Shown here piece by piece: positions 31,912-43,696 of a stretch of 64,000 nt of DNA (positions are counted from its first letter, which is position 1; every line of letters begins with the position of its first letter). The notes beneath the pieces were generated by a model that did not search any database, was not told the origin of the DNA, and was given only the letters and a program-made list of their open reading frames with translations. The position numbers and the translations under genes were made by a program. The stretch comes from Solen grandis (taxonomy: Eukaryota > Mollusca > Bivalvia > Adapedonta > Solenidae): the NCBI GenBank assembly GCA_021229015.1, contig CM037794.1, positions 39,713,496 through 39,777,495 on the forward strand. The letters run 5' to 3'.

Positions 31912-33527
31912 CACACCACTTTTGTTTTCCCCCCCCCCCCTCCCACCCCCCACCCCCCTTCCCGCCCCCCTTTTGTTTTCCTTGTTATTTTTTTTCACCC
32001 CCCCCCCTTTACCCCCTTATCACCTTGAACTATTATATTTTTTTACTCCCCTTACAACCCCCCCCCCCCCTTTTTTTGTTGACTTGTATTTTTTTTTCTT
32101 TTTTTCCCCCCCCTTTTTTTTTTTCTTTCCTTTTTTTTTATTTAGTCCACCCTGTTTTTTTTGCCATTTTTTTTGTTATATCTTTTGCTTCCTTTTTTTG
32201 TTTTTCTTTTTCCCCCCCCTTCCCCCCCCCACCCCCCCCCCCCCCCCCCTATTACCCCCCCCTTCCCCCCCCTTTTTTTACCCCCCTATTTTTTCCCCCC
32301 CCCCCACCCCCCGTATTAAATTAGTGTAATTTTTTTACTTTTTTTTTTTGTCCCCTTGTTTATTTTATTTTTCCCCACTATGTTTTTTTATTCCCCACCC
32401 CCACCTTCCTCCCCCCTTTGTTATATTTATACCCCCCCGTTTGTGTATTTACCCCCACCCCCCCCACCCCCCACCCCCCCCCCTACCTCACCTTGTTCCC
32501 CTTCCCATTTTTCCCCCCCCCCCCCACCCCTTTTTTTGTTGTCCCCCCCCCCCCCCCCCCCCCCCCTACCCCCCCCCCCCTTTTAGTCCCCCCCCCTCCC
32601 CTTGTTGTTCCCCCCCCTTTTTATTTTTCCCACGCCCCCCCCCCCCTTTATTTGTTTCCTAGTTATTGTATATTTTCCCCCCCCCCTTCCCCCCCCCCCC
32701 CCCCCCCTCATTTTTTCCCCCCCCCCCTATTTTACACCCCCCCACCTGAGTTTTTATTACCGTACCCCCCGTTAACCCCCCTATATTTTTTTTTTTTAAA
32801 CGGACTTTTTTTCTTTTGTGTTTTTACCCCCCCCCCTCCCCCCACCCTTCCCCCCCCCCCCTGTCCCCCCCCCCCTTTTTGTTTATTTTTTCTATTGTCT
32901 TTCTTTGTTTTTTGTTTAATTGTATCTTACTTTTTTTCCCCATCCCCCCCCCACCCCACCCCCCCCCCCCCCCCCCTCCCCCTTTTTTTTTGCAGTTTAT
33001 TTATATTTTTTCTTTTTATTTTTTTTAAATTCTCCTTTATTTTCCGTTATTTTGTCTTTGGTTTTTCCTTTTTTTTTTTTTTATTCCCCCCCCCCCCCAC
33101 CCCCCCACCCCCCCCCCCTTTTCCCACCCCCCCCTGTTTTTTACCCGAAACCCCCTTACCCCCCCCTTCCCCCCCCCCCCCCCCCACCCCCTTATATGTT
33201 ATTTGTTTTTTTGCCTTTAATTTTTTCCCCCCTTTTTTTTTTAATTTTTTTCCATTAAAAAAAAATTTTGTCTTATTTTCCTTCCTTTTTTTTTTTTTTT
33301 CTTAAAATTGTTTAACTTTTTTCGTTACCATTGTTTTATTTTTATTTGTTTTAAACCCTTTTAATAGTTGAATTTATGTGTGTAGCCCTTTAGCCCCCCA
33401 CCCCTAAGCCCCCCCCCCCCTTTTTTTTCCCCTCTAAGGTTATTACCCCCCCCCCCCCCCCCCCCCCCCTTTTATTTTTGTACAGTCCCCCCCCCCCACC
33501 CCCCCCCCTTTCCCCCCCCCCCCCCCC

Positions 33528-33579
<52 letters not shown>

Positions 33580-34223
33580 ACCCCCCCCCCCTTTCTTTAT
33601 TATTGTTCCCCCCCTTTTAAAAAATCTGATTTTTTTTTTTTTAGTCTCCTCCCTTTTTTTCCCCCCCCCCCCCCCCCCCCCTTTTGTTGTTACACCCCTT
33701 TAGTTTATAATTTCACCATTTTTCTGTTTAATCCCCCCCCTTAATTTATCCCCCCCCCCACCCCCACCCCACCCCACCCCTTTGTTTTGTTCCCCCCCAA
33801 TTTCTTTGTTCTTTAAAACTGTATATTCGTTTTTTTATTTCTTTATTTTTTTGCCCCTTTTTTTTTAATTTTTTATCCAGTTTCACCCTGATGGTTCTAT
33901 TATTTATAATTTTTTTATTCTTTTTTTTTTATCATTTATTATAGAACTTTTTTTTTTGTTTTTTATTTTTTTATTTTTCTAAACCTTTTGTATTTTCTTT
34001 ATTTCATTTTTTTTTTGTTTCCTATGTATTTTCCCTTATCCCCCCCCAACCTTGGTTTGACCCCCCACCCCCCCCCCCCCTTAATGTTATATTTTTCGTC
34101 TTTTTTTGTTTTGTTTTAAATCCTTTTAAACTTAATTGTTTTTTTTGTTAGTATGTTTTACCCCCCCCCCCCCCCCCCCCCTTGTGTTATTATACCCCCC
34201 CCCCCCTAATGTTTTATATTTTT

Positions 34224-34261
<38 letters not shown>

Positions 34262-34560
34262 TTTTTTTTTAACCCTTCCCCTTTTTTTTTTTTTTACCTA
34301 TGGTACTTTTTTCCCCCCCCCCCCCCCCCACCCCCCCCCCCACCCATTATTTTAAATTCCCACAACAATGGGGGGGGGGGGGGGGGGGGGGGCTCCCTTA
34401 TTAAATTCCCACTTTGTTCCAACCCCAACCCACCCACCCCCCCCCCCCCCCCATCCCCCCCCCCCCCCCCACACCCCCACCCCTATTAATGCATAGTTTT
34501 TTTAACCCCCCCACCCCCCCCCCTTTACGTTTTACTCCCTTTGTTTATATTGTTTTTCTT
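31730..34560. other. Polypyrimidine (C- and T-run) low-complexity block
   Basis: Nearly all of this 2.8 kb is alternating C-runs (up to about 50) and T-runs, with a single G-run at about 34371-34392. Long Pro/Phe-rich and poly-Gly frames here are compositional. The content is unlike any other part of the window and adjoins a run of distorted sequence and an N gap, so an assembly or base-calling artefact is the likeliest reading. Confidence 0.75.
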
Positions 34561-37519
34561 TATGTTTTTATGTACCCCTACTAGTCACCGTCATGGCTGT
34601 CATATGGGGAGATCAAATCCTACCTCTGAATTTACGAACCCCATTAAGCGCTGCAGACGGCACCCTATCATAGACAACCACGGTTGCAGTGATGTCGTGC
34701 TTAAAATAAAATGAGCATATTCATCGAATCTGGAGTTAGGGGATCCTCTGCAGAAAATTACACTACATGGGCCCTACGTGATGCAGTTGCTTTGTGATCT
34801 AGAGGCCCCTCCGATCTGTCCACAGTAATATAAAAGGAGTCAGAAGATGGCCCATGTAGACTTGGAGGGGCCGGATCCCGAACCACGTGGCCATCAGAGA
34901 AACAAACGATGCCATTTCAGCCAGGTTGGCCCGCAGTCCAGGATTCTCTACGATGGAGACCGTTATGGAAAGAAGTTGTCACCTACTGACACAAAAATAA
35001 GTCAAATCCCAAGCCTTAATAACTAATTGGCGGAGGACGCGGACCTTTGTGGCGGGGAATTTGATTGGTCCATTCGGTTCAAACTCGGAAGAAAGAGTCA
35101 TAGTTTTTGGGGGCTACGCTGATGAAAAGAGGAAAATCCTCGCCAGGGTCACTGCCCTCGCCCGAAGGTAATGAATCATGGGAAACCTTATTGTATCATA
35201 GGCTTCACTGTTAAGGGCCCAACTTCGACGAGGGTACATATGGCTAAGGCCCCATCCCTCAAATTTCCATTGACAAGCCCTTTTCAAACCACCGCTAGAA
35301 GTTGAAAAAGGCGATATTATTAACTTTCAGACGGGTTTCTAAAAATTTGGGAAAGCAATGCTGTTTTTGGTTCCCCTTTCCCAAATTGAACTAGACATGT
35401 TGGTGGTAAATAACACATCGAAATGAAGGATGAAGTAGCTCCAACAGCTCCACTCTTTATCCCAAACCCTGTCCATTGAGGGCGAGGGGCATGCTTACCA
35501 TCTCCAGCAAATCACACCACGCACCCAGGCAGATCGGGAGCGGAGGAAAAGAAAGGGTCCAGCCTCTGCAAAAAATATGAACCCCATTGAAAAAAGGTGT
35601 TGACACTGCCCTTTTGGGGACCGCCGTGCGGGGGTTGGTATCGGGGGGGGTTGGGCTCTTAAAAAACAGTCGTAGCGGGTTTCCCAAATTCAAAAAGGAA
35701 AAAGAAACAGGGCCTTGGGGAAAGCGGGGCTCTGCTTCATTGGCAAAAACAGTCGGACTTTGCCTCACCCCAAAAAATGGGCAAACACCGGCGCATTGAA
35801 ACAATAACCCCAAACGAAGCTGAATACCATCTTGGATATTAAAAGCAGGGCCCTTTAAAGGATGGGCAATCTCAGAGGGGAGTACAATCCAGTCCCCGAA
35901 GGAGCCCCCAAAAAATTTGAAGAAAAGAAAAAATCCCCGCTCAAAAAGTCATTGGAAAACAGGATGACGAAAAAAAGACTTCTGGGAAAGGGGCACAGAG
36001 AACACTGGGAGAACTCTCAAAAAAAGAATGGATCCTAAGCTGCTGGAAAAAAAGAAATTTTGCCCCCCCCCCCTATATACAGTGATTAGAAAGTGCCCCC
36101 CCACGAATATACTTTTGACACATCAGTTTTCCCCTTGCGATTTTTGGGGTGCCCGGGGATTTCTCTTGAAAGAATTTTTAGCCGGAGAGGGGAAAAAAGG
36201 GGGGGAACCCCTTTTTAAAAAAAAAACCCCCATCTTTTTTCCGGGGAATTTTTTATGGGGGAAAACAAATTTTTCCATTTTTTTCTGTCACACCTCCTTT
36301 CAAAACCTTCGCTTGGCGGGGATTTTTGGCTGTTTTTAAACCCCGGGCTCCTTTTAAGCCTTTTTTTTATCTTATGTCCTTTTTAAACCCCCGGATGATG
36401 TCAAAAAATTTTCATTAAAAATTTTTAAATTATTTTAAACCAGAGAAATTAAAGACCTATATAAATAACGTTTAAAATTTTAAAAGCTGTCCCAAGGGGG
36501 TGAGGTTTTTTAAAAATTTTATTTGTTATTATAAACTTATGTAAAGTGGGTTTTTGCAATCCCAAAAAATTTTTCAAACCGACATAAAGTGTTTGTCAAT
36601 AATAAATATCCTGCTCGCCAGCAAAATTAAACCCGTTGAAAAGAGTATAAAACCCCCCCTCTCTATTTCACTACAAACCAATGAATTTTTTAAAAATTTT
36701 GGGGGGGCTGGGGAAATTATTTACTTCCTTTCCCCCAAACTTTTAAAAAGGGGGTGGACCATATGCCCAGTGAAACGGGGTTTGGGGGGGCCCCCAGTGG
36801 GGGGGGGAAAACCCTGAAATTTGGGGGGCCCTCTGGGGGTCGTGGCCCCCCCAAATTTTCCCCGAAAAAGCGGTGCCCCGGGGAAAAACCCGGCCCAAAT
36901 TATCTCCCAAAAAAAGTGGTCAAACCATCATTGTGTAACCCACTCACTTACTTTTTTCCCCCAAACAGAAGAGCTAAAAAGTCCCTTTTTTTTTTTAAAA
37001 ATTCCACAAAGTTTTCTACTTTTATAGTAAAAAAATGAGAAAGTTTCAAATCAATCCCATCCCGGAACGAATATAAAATGAAGGGACCCCCCAAAAAATG
37101 CAAAACTTTTAAAATTTTTTAAAAAATCCGTATGTTTTTAAAAAAATTTTTTAAAATTTAACAAAATCCTATTTTAAAAAACCTAAATAGTTTTTCCTGC
37201 ATTTTTTACCCCCCCCAAAAAAAAAAAGAAATTTTTTCTTTTTTTTCAAACATACAAAATGCAGAAAAACAAAAGTAGCTTTTTTTTTCTATATTTAGCC
37301 ACAACACCACCATAAAAAAAAATTTTCCTAACTCAACTTCTCTTTAAAAAAAAAAGATTTCGCGTAAACAACAAGGTTTAAATATCGACAAAATATATAG
37401 AAAATGATGAAATCATCCCCCACCAAATGGAACCTCTATTTCCCTTTTAAAAATTTTTAAAAAAATTAAAGCATTAGCCAGCCCCCCCCGCATTACTGAA
37501 AAATAATGCTCAAATCAAA
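34561..37519. other. Homopolymer-distorted sequence, no supported gene
   Basis: Homopolymers of A, C, G and T are repeatedly lengthened and no frame has family resemblance. Around 36963-36980, cagaagagctaaaaag resembles a repeat tail (GAGCTAAAA), so degraded copies of the window's repeats may be hidden here. Confidence 0.55.
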
Positions 37520-37619
37520 NNNNNNNNNNNNNNNNNNNNNNNNNNNNNNNNNNNNNNNNNNNNNNNNNNNNNNNNNNNNNNNNNNNNNNNNNNNNNNNNN
37601 NNNNNNNNNNNNNNNNNNN
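37520..37619. other. Assembly gap of 100 N
   Basis: One hundred consecutive N. The round number indicates a gap of unknown true size. Confidence 0.99.
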
Positions 37620-38900
37620 AGAAAAAAAAGGGGAACATATGGATAAAAATTTTTGAAAGGGGAAACAAATTTTGGACGTGGCATTTGATAAATTGAAGCC
37701 CGATCTTCAAAAACAAAAACTTTAAAAGGAAAGATCTCTTCATAAAAAAAACTTTTGTCAAATTCTTTCAAAAAAAATATTTTTTAAAATTTGGACAAAT
37801 TTTGTGCCGAAAAAAAAAAATAATTTGGGTATATGACCTTGACCTTTACATTTTATGCTTGATTTTTTTTCTTATTTTTTTTGTTTTAAAAAAGCAAAAA
37901 CAGTGAAAAAACGATGAAGATTGAACAAAAAATAAAGTCAGGAACAGAAAAAAATGGAAACAATGGATATACAATTGTTTTGATAAGAGGATCAAACTTT
38001 GACTGTGGTCTTTTGATCAAATGAAGTCCTTTTTCAAAGATAAATTTTAAAATGGAAAGATCCTTCACAGACAAAATTTTGTCATATATTTTTCTATAAA
38101 ATTTTTTAGTTTTTGGAGCTTTTTTATGCCGATATAAATAAAAAAATTGGTAAATGCCCTTTGACCTTTCATATTATGGGTATTTTTTTTATGATTTTTT
38201 GGTTTTATAAAAATGCTTAACAGAAAAAATGAGAAAAATTGAATAAAAAAATAAATCAGGAGCTGCAAATAACCTTAAAGTCATCTTTAAAATGTTGATT
38301 TTTCGAAAATTTGGTTATGTTTGCCGCGAACTTGAAAATCAGCATTTCTCAAAATTGCCACACCAAATTTGTGCTAATGTTTTGAAAATCAATGCAACAA
38401 AAAATTCCCCTCCTCATCTCTGAATAAAATGGGGATTTTTTTCGTAACCTACCCCATTTAAACCTTTTTTTTCGAGATTCGAACATTCAACCTCTGTAGC
38501 CAAAATTTTAAAATATACGAAATTTTTTTTTGTAACTCATATTTTATTAAGTTTTTCTAAAAGGGAAAAAATGAAAAAAACCCGCTTTTGAATCGGACCT
38601 CAAAAAACAGAGTTTTTAGCCCTAGTAATTTTTTAAAAAACCCCCCAGGGGCAAAACAAGACAAAAATAAAAATTTTCCAAGTTAGGGATAAAATTCAGT
38701 CATGGGAAAAAGTGGTAAAAAAATCAAAAATGTGTTTTTTTCTATCTGGTGAATCCCTTTCCCAAAAAAAAAAGGGTTTTAGAAAATAAAAATAAAAAAA
38801 AAAAAAAAAAAACAGAAGAAAACAATGGGTTTTTTCGCAAGCGATGGAAAACCTAACAAAATCGCTATCGCGATACTGGGTTTTTTCGCAAAGCAATTTA
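37620..38900 (+). repeat. Error-distorted copies of the 330-bp satellite module
   Basis: The order of words (aacatatggata...gaggatcaaac, gacttcctttttcaaagat, tatgaccttgaccttt, gaacaaaaaataaagtcagg) follows 46198-46620 but with many indels in homopolymers. The module runs on to a decayed AGGTTTTCGCA-type hairpin at about 38827-38863. Confidence 0.6.
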
Positions 38901-38930
38901 CCTCATTAACGAGTCGCATGATTCAAAAAA

Positions 38931-39660
38931 CATATTTCTCCGTTCAATGGCTTGTTGAATACTGTTAACAGCGATCTTTGAAACATTTCTGTCGCAATGT
39001 TTAAGCAGACTTTTTACCCAAAAGAATATTGTTGAGTATTACCTGTCAGTTATGTAGTCGCGATATCATCAGTTTTCATGAAAACAATTCCATTCAAGTC
39101 ATGAGTCGAATGTTTTGAAAAACATTTCTTCGTTCAATGGCTTGTTGATACTGTTAACAAAGATCTTTCAAACATTTCTGTCACAATGTTTAAGCAGACT
39201 TTTTACCCAAAAGAATATTGTTGAGTATTACCTGTCAGTTATGTAGTCGCGATATCATCAGTTTTCACAAAACAATTCCATTCAAGTCACGAGTCGCATG
39301 TTTTGAAAAACATATTTTTTCGTTCAATGGCTTGTTGATACTGTTAACAAAGATCTTTCAAACATTTCTGTCGCAATGTTTAAGCAGACTTTTTACCCAA
39401 AAGAATATTGTTGAGTATTACCTGTCAGTTATGTAGTCGCGATATCATCATTTTTAACGAAAGCAATTCCATTCAAGTCAAGAGTCGCATGTTTCGAAAA
39501 ACATATTTCTTCGTTCAATGGCTTGTTGAATACTGTTAACAGTGATCTTTCAAACATTTTTGTCGCAATGTTTAAGCAGACTTTTTACCAAAGGGAATAC
39601 TTTTAAGTATTACCTGTCTGTTATGTAGTCGCAAACTTGAAAACTTTTTTTACGGACTTC
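38931..39660 (+). repeat. 190-bp tandem repeat, four units
   Basis: cgttcaatggcttgttga occurs at 38941, 39131, 39321 and 39512, giving a 190-bp period. Units contain gtcgcgatatcatcagtttt. Two more units lie at about 43700-44100 (cgttcaa at about 43783 and 43973). Apparent short frames are not conserved as proteins. Confidence 0.85.
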
Positions 39661-41783
39661 GGGTACTGCATAATTATATGTGTGTGTTGCTTTATGATGG
39701 CGACATACGACAATTGTACTCGATAAACAAGAATTGCAAACGACAAACAACAGTTTAAAATAACACGCGACAATGTATTATGCCACTCAACACTATTATA
39801 AACTAATGTTGCATTGAATTACTATCATTTATATGAAATATCGCATTAACTTTTTAGTGTTCTTTCAAATTGATGTCACCAAGGAACAGAATGCAAAAAA
39901 TTGCATAAAATCAGACTTCAATTATTTTAGTTATAAAGAGTGATTTCAAGCAAGCGCCCCGTGTTCTTTCAAATTGATGTCACCAAGGAACAGAATGCAA
40001 TCAGTATACAAGTCGCACTAGTCAAACATTCTATTCCTTATATATCACAATTTGAAGCATAAAAACTGATTTACAATTGTTCTAAGAGGATCAAAACTTG
40101 GTCTGCCGTAAAATGACGAAATCAAGTCCGATATTCAAAAACTAAACATCACTGGAAAGGGCTCTTCAAGAACTAAACCTTTAGTTCATATACTCTCAAT
40201 GAAATGTTTTTTTGTTTGGAGCCGAATAAAAACACAATAATTCGTAATATGACCTTGACTTTGCAATTTCATTTTAACTTTTTAATTGTGAGGCCCTTTC
40301 AGAAATAACAATACATAACTTGTGAAAATATCATGAAGAATGAACAAAAAATAAAGTCAGGAGCGACAAAAACATGTTTTAGAAATTTTAATTTTTCCTA
40401 AAATTTAGTGAAGTTTGACCGTTTCTAGAGGACAAACCATGCATTTCTTAAATTCGCCACCCCATATATTTTGTGCGTTTATGTCTTGCAAATCATTTGC
40501 AGCAAACAGAATTCTTCTATCTGATGTCTAACAAAAATGGGTAGGTTTTTCGTCGACCTACCCTCATCTGCACAGTTTTTTGCGAGGTTCGAACTTTCAA
40601 CCTTCCGTTAATAGCTCAAAAAGTTTCAGCCATTTATATCTAGAAGCTATCATTTTTAATTAGGCTTTCAACAAGGAATATAATGCAACAAACCACATTT
40701 GAACCAGACTTCAACTTTTTGAGTTATAAGTAGAAGAGTGATTTCAAGCAAAGCGCCCCTAGCGGCAAAATGAGAAAAAATGATTACAATTTTACCATTA
40801 GGTACCTGGCAATGCAGCAAATAGTTCAATCAAGTATACAAGTCGCACTAGTCGAACATTCTATTTCTTATATATCACAATTTGAAGCATAAAAACTGAT
40901 TTACAATTATTCCAAAAAAGGATCAAATTTTGGACTGCCGTAAAATGACCAAATCAAGTCCGATCTTCAAAAACTAAACATCACTGGAAAGAGCTCTTGA
41001 AGAACTAAAACTTTTGTCCATATACTCTCAAAGAAATATTTTTAGTTTTGGAGCTATTTTGGGCCGAATAAAAACACAATAATCGTAATATGACCTTGAC
41101 CTTTTCATTTATTTTTTAACTTTTTAATTGTGATCCCCTTTCAGACATAAGAATACATAACTTGTGAAAATATCATGAAGAATGAACCAAAAATAAAGTC
41201 AGAAGCGATAAAAAACATGTTTTTGAAACTTTAACTTTTCCTAAAATTTAGTGAAATTTGACCGTTTCCAGAGGACCTACCATACATTTCTTAAATTCGC
41301 CACCCCATATATTTTGTGCGTATATGTCTTGCAAATCATTTGCAGCAAACAGAATTCATCTATCTGATCTCTAACAAAAATGGATAGGTTTTTCGTAGAC
41401 CTACCCTCATTTGCACAGTTTTTTGCGAGGTTCGAACTTTCAACCTTCTGTAGCTCAAATACTTTCAGCGACACGTACCCTCGAAACCTATCATATTTTA
41501 TTTGGCTATCAACAAGGAACAGAATGCAAAAAAACCGCATTTGAATCGGACCTCAAATAAGTGAGTTATTAGCCATTAATAAATTTCATGCAAAACGCCC
41601 CCTGGCGGGAAAAGTAAGACATAAATGAAAATTTTCTCAACGTTAGGATCATTTTCAAATACCTGGTAATAACTGATTAAAATTTCATACATGTGACTTT
41701 TTTCTGTCATGGTGATATGCCGTTCACAAAAAAAGGTTAGAAAAATAATAATAAAAAAAAAAAATAAAACAGAAGAAGAACAA
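39661..41783 (+). repeat. Two copies of an 840-bp satellite-like module
   Basis: The word agtcgcactagtc...attctatt recurs at about 40012 and 40848. Each copy includes the gaccttgac word, taaagtcaggagc, the GCGCCCC(C)TAGCGGCAAAA word and a gttcgaactttcaacctt stretch. The second ends with an A-rich tract and the hairpin cluster. The same pair recurs at about 44490-46140. No gene. Confidence 0.7.
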
Positions 41784-41922
41784 TAGGTTTTCGCACTGCG
41801 AGGTGCGAAAACCTAAAAATAAAACAGAAGAAGAACAATAGGTTTTCGCACTGCGAGGTGCGAAAACCTAAAAAGAAACAGAAGAAGAACAATAGGTTTT
41901 CGCACTGCGATGCGAAAACCTA
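41784..41922. repeat. Three tandem AGGTTTTCGCA / TGCGAAAACCT hairpins
   Basis: Hairpins at 41784-41815, 41839-41870 and 41893-41922 each pair TAGGTTTTCGCA with TGCGAAAACCTA and are spaced by A-rich acagaagaagaaca. The same hairpin recurs singly at 43667, 47143, 53341, 53375, 55482, 57589 and 62849. Confidence 0.9.
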
Positions 41923-42510
41923 ATAATTCTACTTGAGGCTGAAAGCCCTAATAAAAGTTTGAAGAAAGCCGTTATAACTAAGGCAATGTGCTTATCGGTC
42001 CTGGTGTACACCATTGCATCCTAAAATGCACCTCATTCTCTCAAATACGCATCGCAATTCACCTTTCAACACGGGCACTCTTTCCTGCGTAGGAACGTCC
42101 GGATCGTGGGTAACCAACCCAATAACCGCCTTCTTCCCTTACTTCAAATTGCTAGATTTTCGTATACAAGCCCTTATCCGAAAAACATGAATATCTGCCA
42201 TGTTTGTTGACGGAATCACTTGAATTTTTCAGGACTTTTTGCACATTGTAGTTGACGGCATTCTTGCAAATTTCAACTTCAAACATCAACTTGTCGATTT
42301 TATATGAATTTTTTTATAATTTCTGCTTAAATATATATGAAATCATAATCACGTGACCAAACAAGTATTCCTTGCAGTATACATCACTTCACTTTTCAGT
42401 GTGTTAATGCTGAAGAAATCATAATTTTTGACTCAAAGTTCATGAAACTACAGCGTTTCAATTTCGTTAAAAGTACACTTTTCGTCTTTCTGTCATAACT
42501 CAACCAATTC
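41923..42510 (-). other. Conserved unique-looking segment, first of three copies
   Basis: The copies are 41923-42510, 53405-53995 and 55512-56103. They start aattctacttgaggctg right after a hairpin and end at cataactcaaccaattcaa, where the 330-bp array begins. On minus there is an ATG in good context (aacaaacATGGCAGATATTC, near 42200) but the frame closes after 20 codons. Shorter frames upstream differ between copies. It could be a captured promoter or first exon. No function is assigned. Confidence 0.4.
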
Positions 42511-43666
42511 AACCCCGATCTTCAAAAACTAAACACCAATGGAAAGATCTCTTCACAAACTAAAACTTTTGTTCATATACTTTCTATAAAATATTTTTAG
42601 ATTTGAAGCTATTTCGTGCCGATAAAAATTCCAATAATCGGTATAATGACCTTGACCTTTGCATATTTTCATCGTTATTTACTATGAGTTTATTTGTATT
42701 ATTTAAATGCATAAACAGTGAAAAAATGATGAAGATTGAACAAAAAATAAGGTCAGGAGCTGCAAAAAAGAGGAAACATACGGATTTACACTTGTTTGAT
42801 AAAAGGATCAAACTTTGGACTGTGGTAATTTGATCAAATGAAGTCCGATCTTCAAAAACTAAACACCAATGGAAAGATCTCTTCACAAACTAAAACTTTT
42901 GTTCATATACTTTCTATAAAATATTTTTAGATTTGAAGCTATTTCGTGCCGATAAAAATAACAATAATCGGTATATGACCTTGACCTTTGCATATCTTCG
43001 CTGTTTTTTTTTCTATGATTTTATTTGTATTATAAAAATGCATAAACAGTGAAATAATGATGAAATTGAGCAAAAAATAAATTCAGGAGCTGCAAATAAC
43101 CTTAAAAGTCATGCTTTTAAAATGTTGATTTTTCGAAAATATTGGTTAAGTTTGACCGCGTACTGTGGTCAAACCATGCATTTCCCGAATTCGCCACCCC
43201 ATATATTTTGTGCGTATATGTCTTGCAGATCATATGCAACAAACAAAATTCTCCTATCTCATCTCTGAATAAAATGGGTAGGTTTTTCGTAGACCTACCC
43301 TTATATCACAGTTTTTGCGAGATTCGAACATTCAACCTCCTGTAGCACGAAAGTTTTATATACGCAAATTTTTGGAACCTATCATATTTTATTGGGCTAT
43401 TAACAAGGAACATTATGCAAAAATCGCATTTGAATCGGACCTCAAATAATTGAGATATTGCTTATAAAACATTTTCATATAAAACGCCCCCTGGCGGGAA
43501 AATCAAAACAAAAATGAAAATTTTCTCGACGTTAGGATCATCTTCAAGTACGTGGTTATTACTGATAAAAGTTTCATAGATGTGGCTTTTCTCACCTCGG
43601 AGCTATGCCGTTCACAAAAAAGGGTTAGAAAAAAAAAAAAAAAAAAAAGAAACAGAAGAAGAACAA
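42511..43666 (+). repeat. 330-bp module array and its tail, copy 1
   Basis: gatcttcaaaaactaaacac occurs about 330 bp apart (about 42517 and 42847), each unit with a tgaccttgacctttgca word. The array passes into the conserved tail (cgccaccccatatattttgtg, gcgccccctggcggg word, gccgttcacaaaaa), an A-tract and a hairpin. Confidence 0.8.
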
Positions 43667-43696
43667 TAGGTTTTCGCACTGCGATGCGAAAACCTA

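Noticed and set aside
31767..33305. Long Pro/Phe-rich open frames (up to 295 codons)
   Set aside because: They are a pure product of C- and T-runs in a probable assembly artefact, with all three plus frames open together.
33390..33581. Poly-Gly frame on minus
   Set aside because: It is the complement of C-runs and has no protein character.
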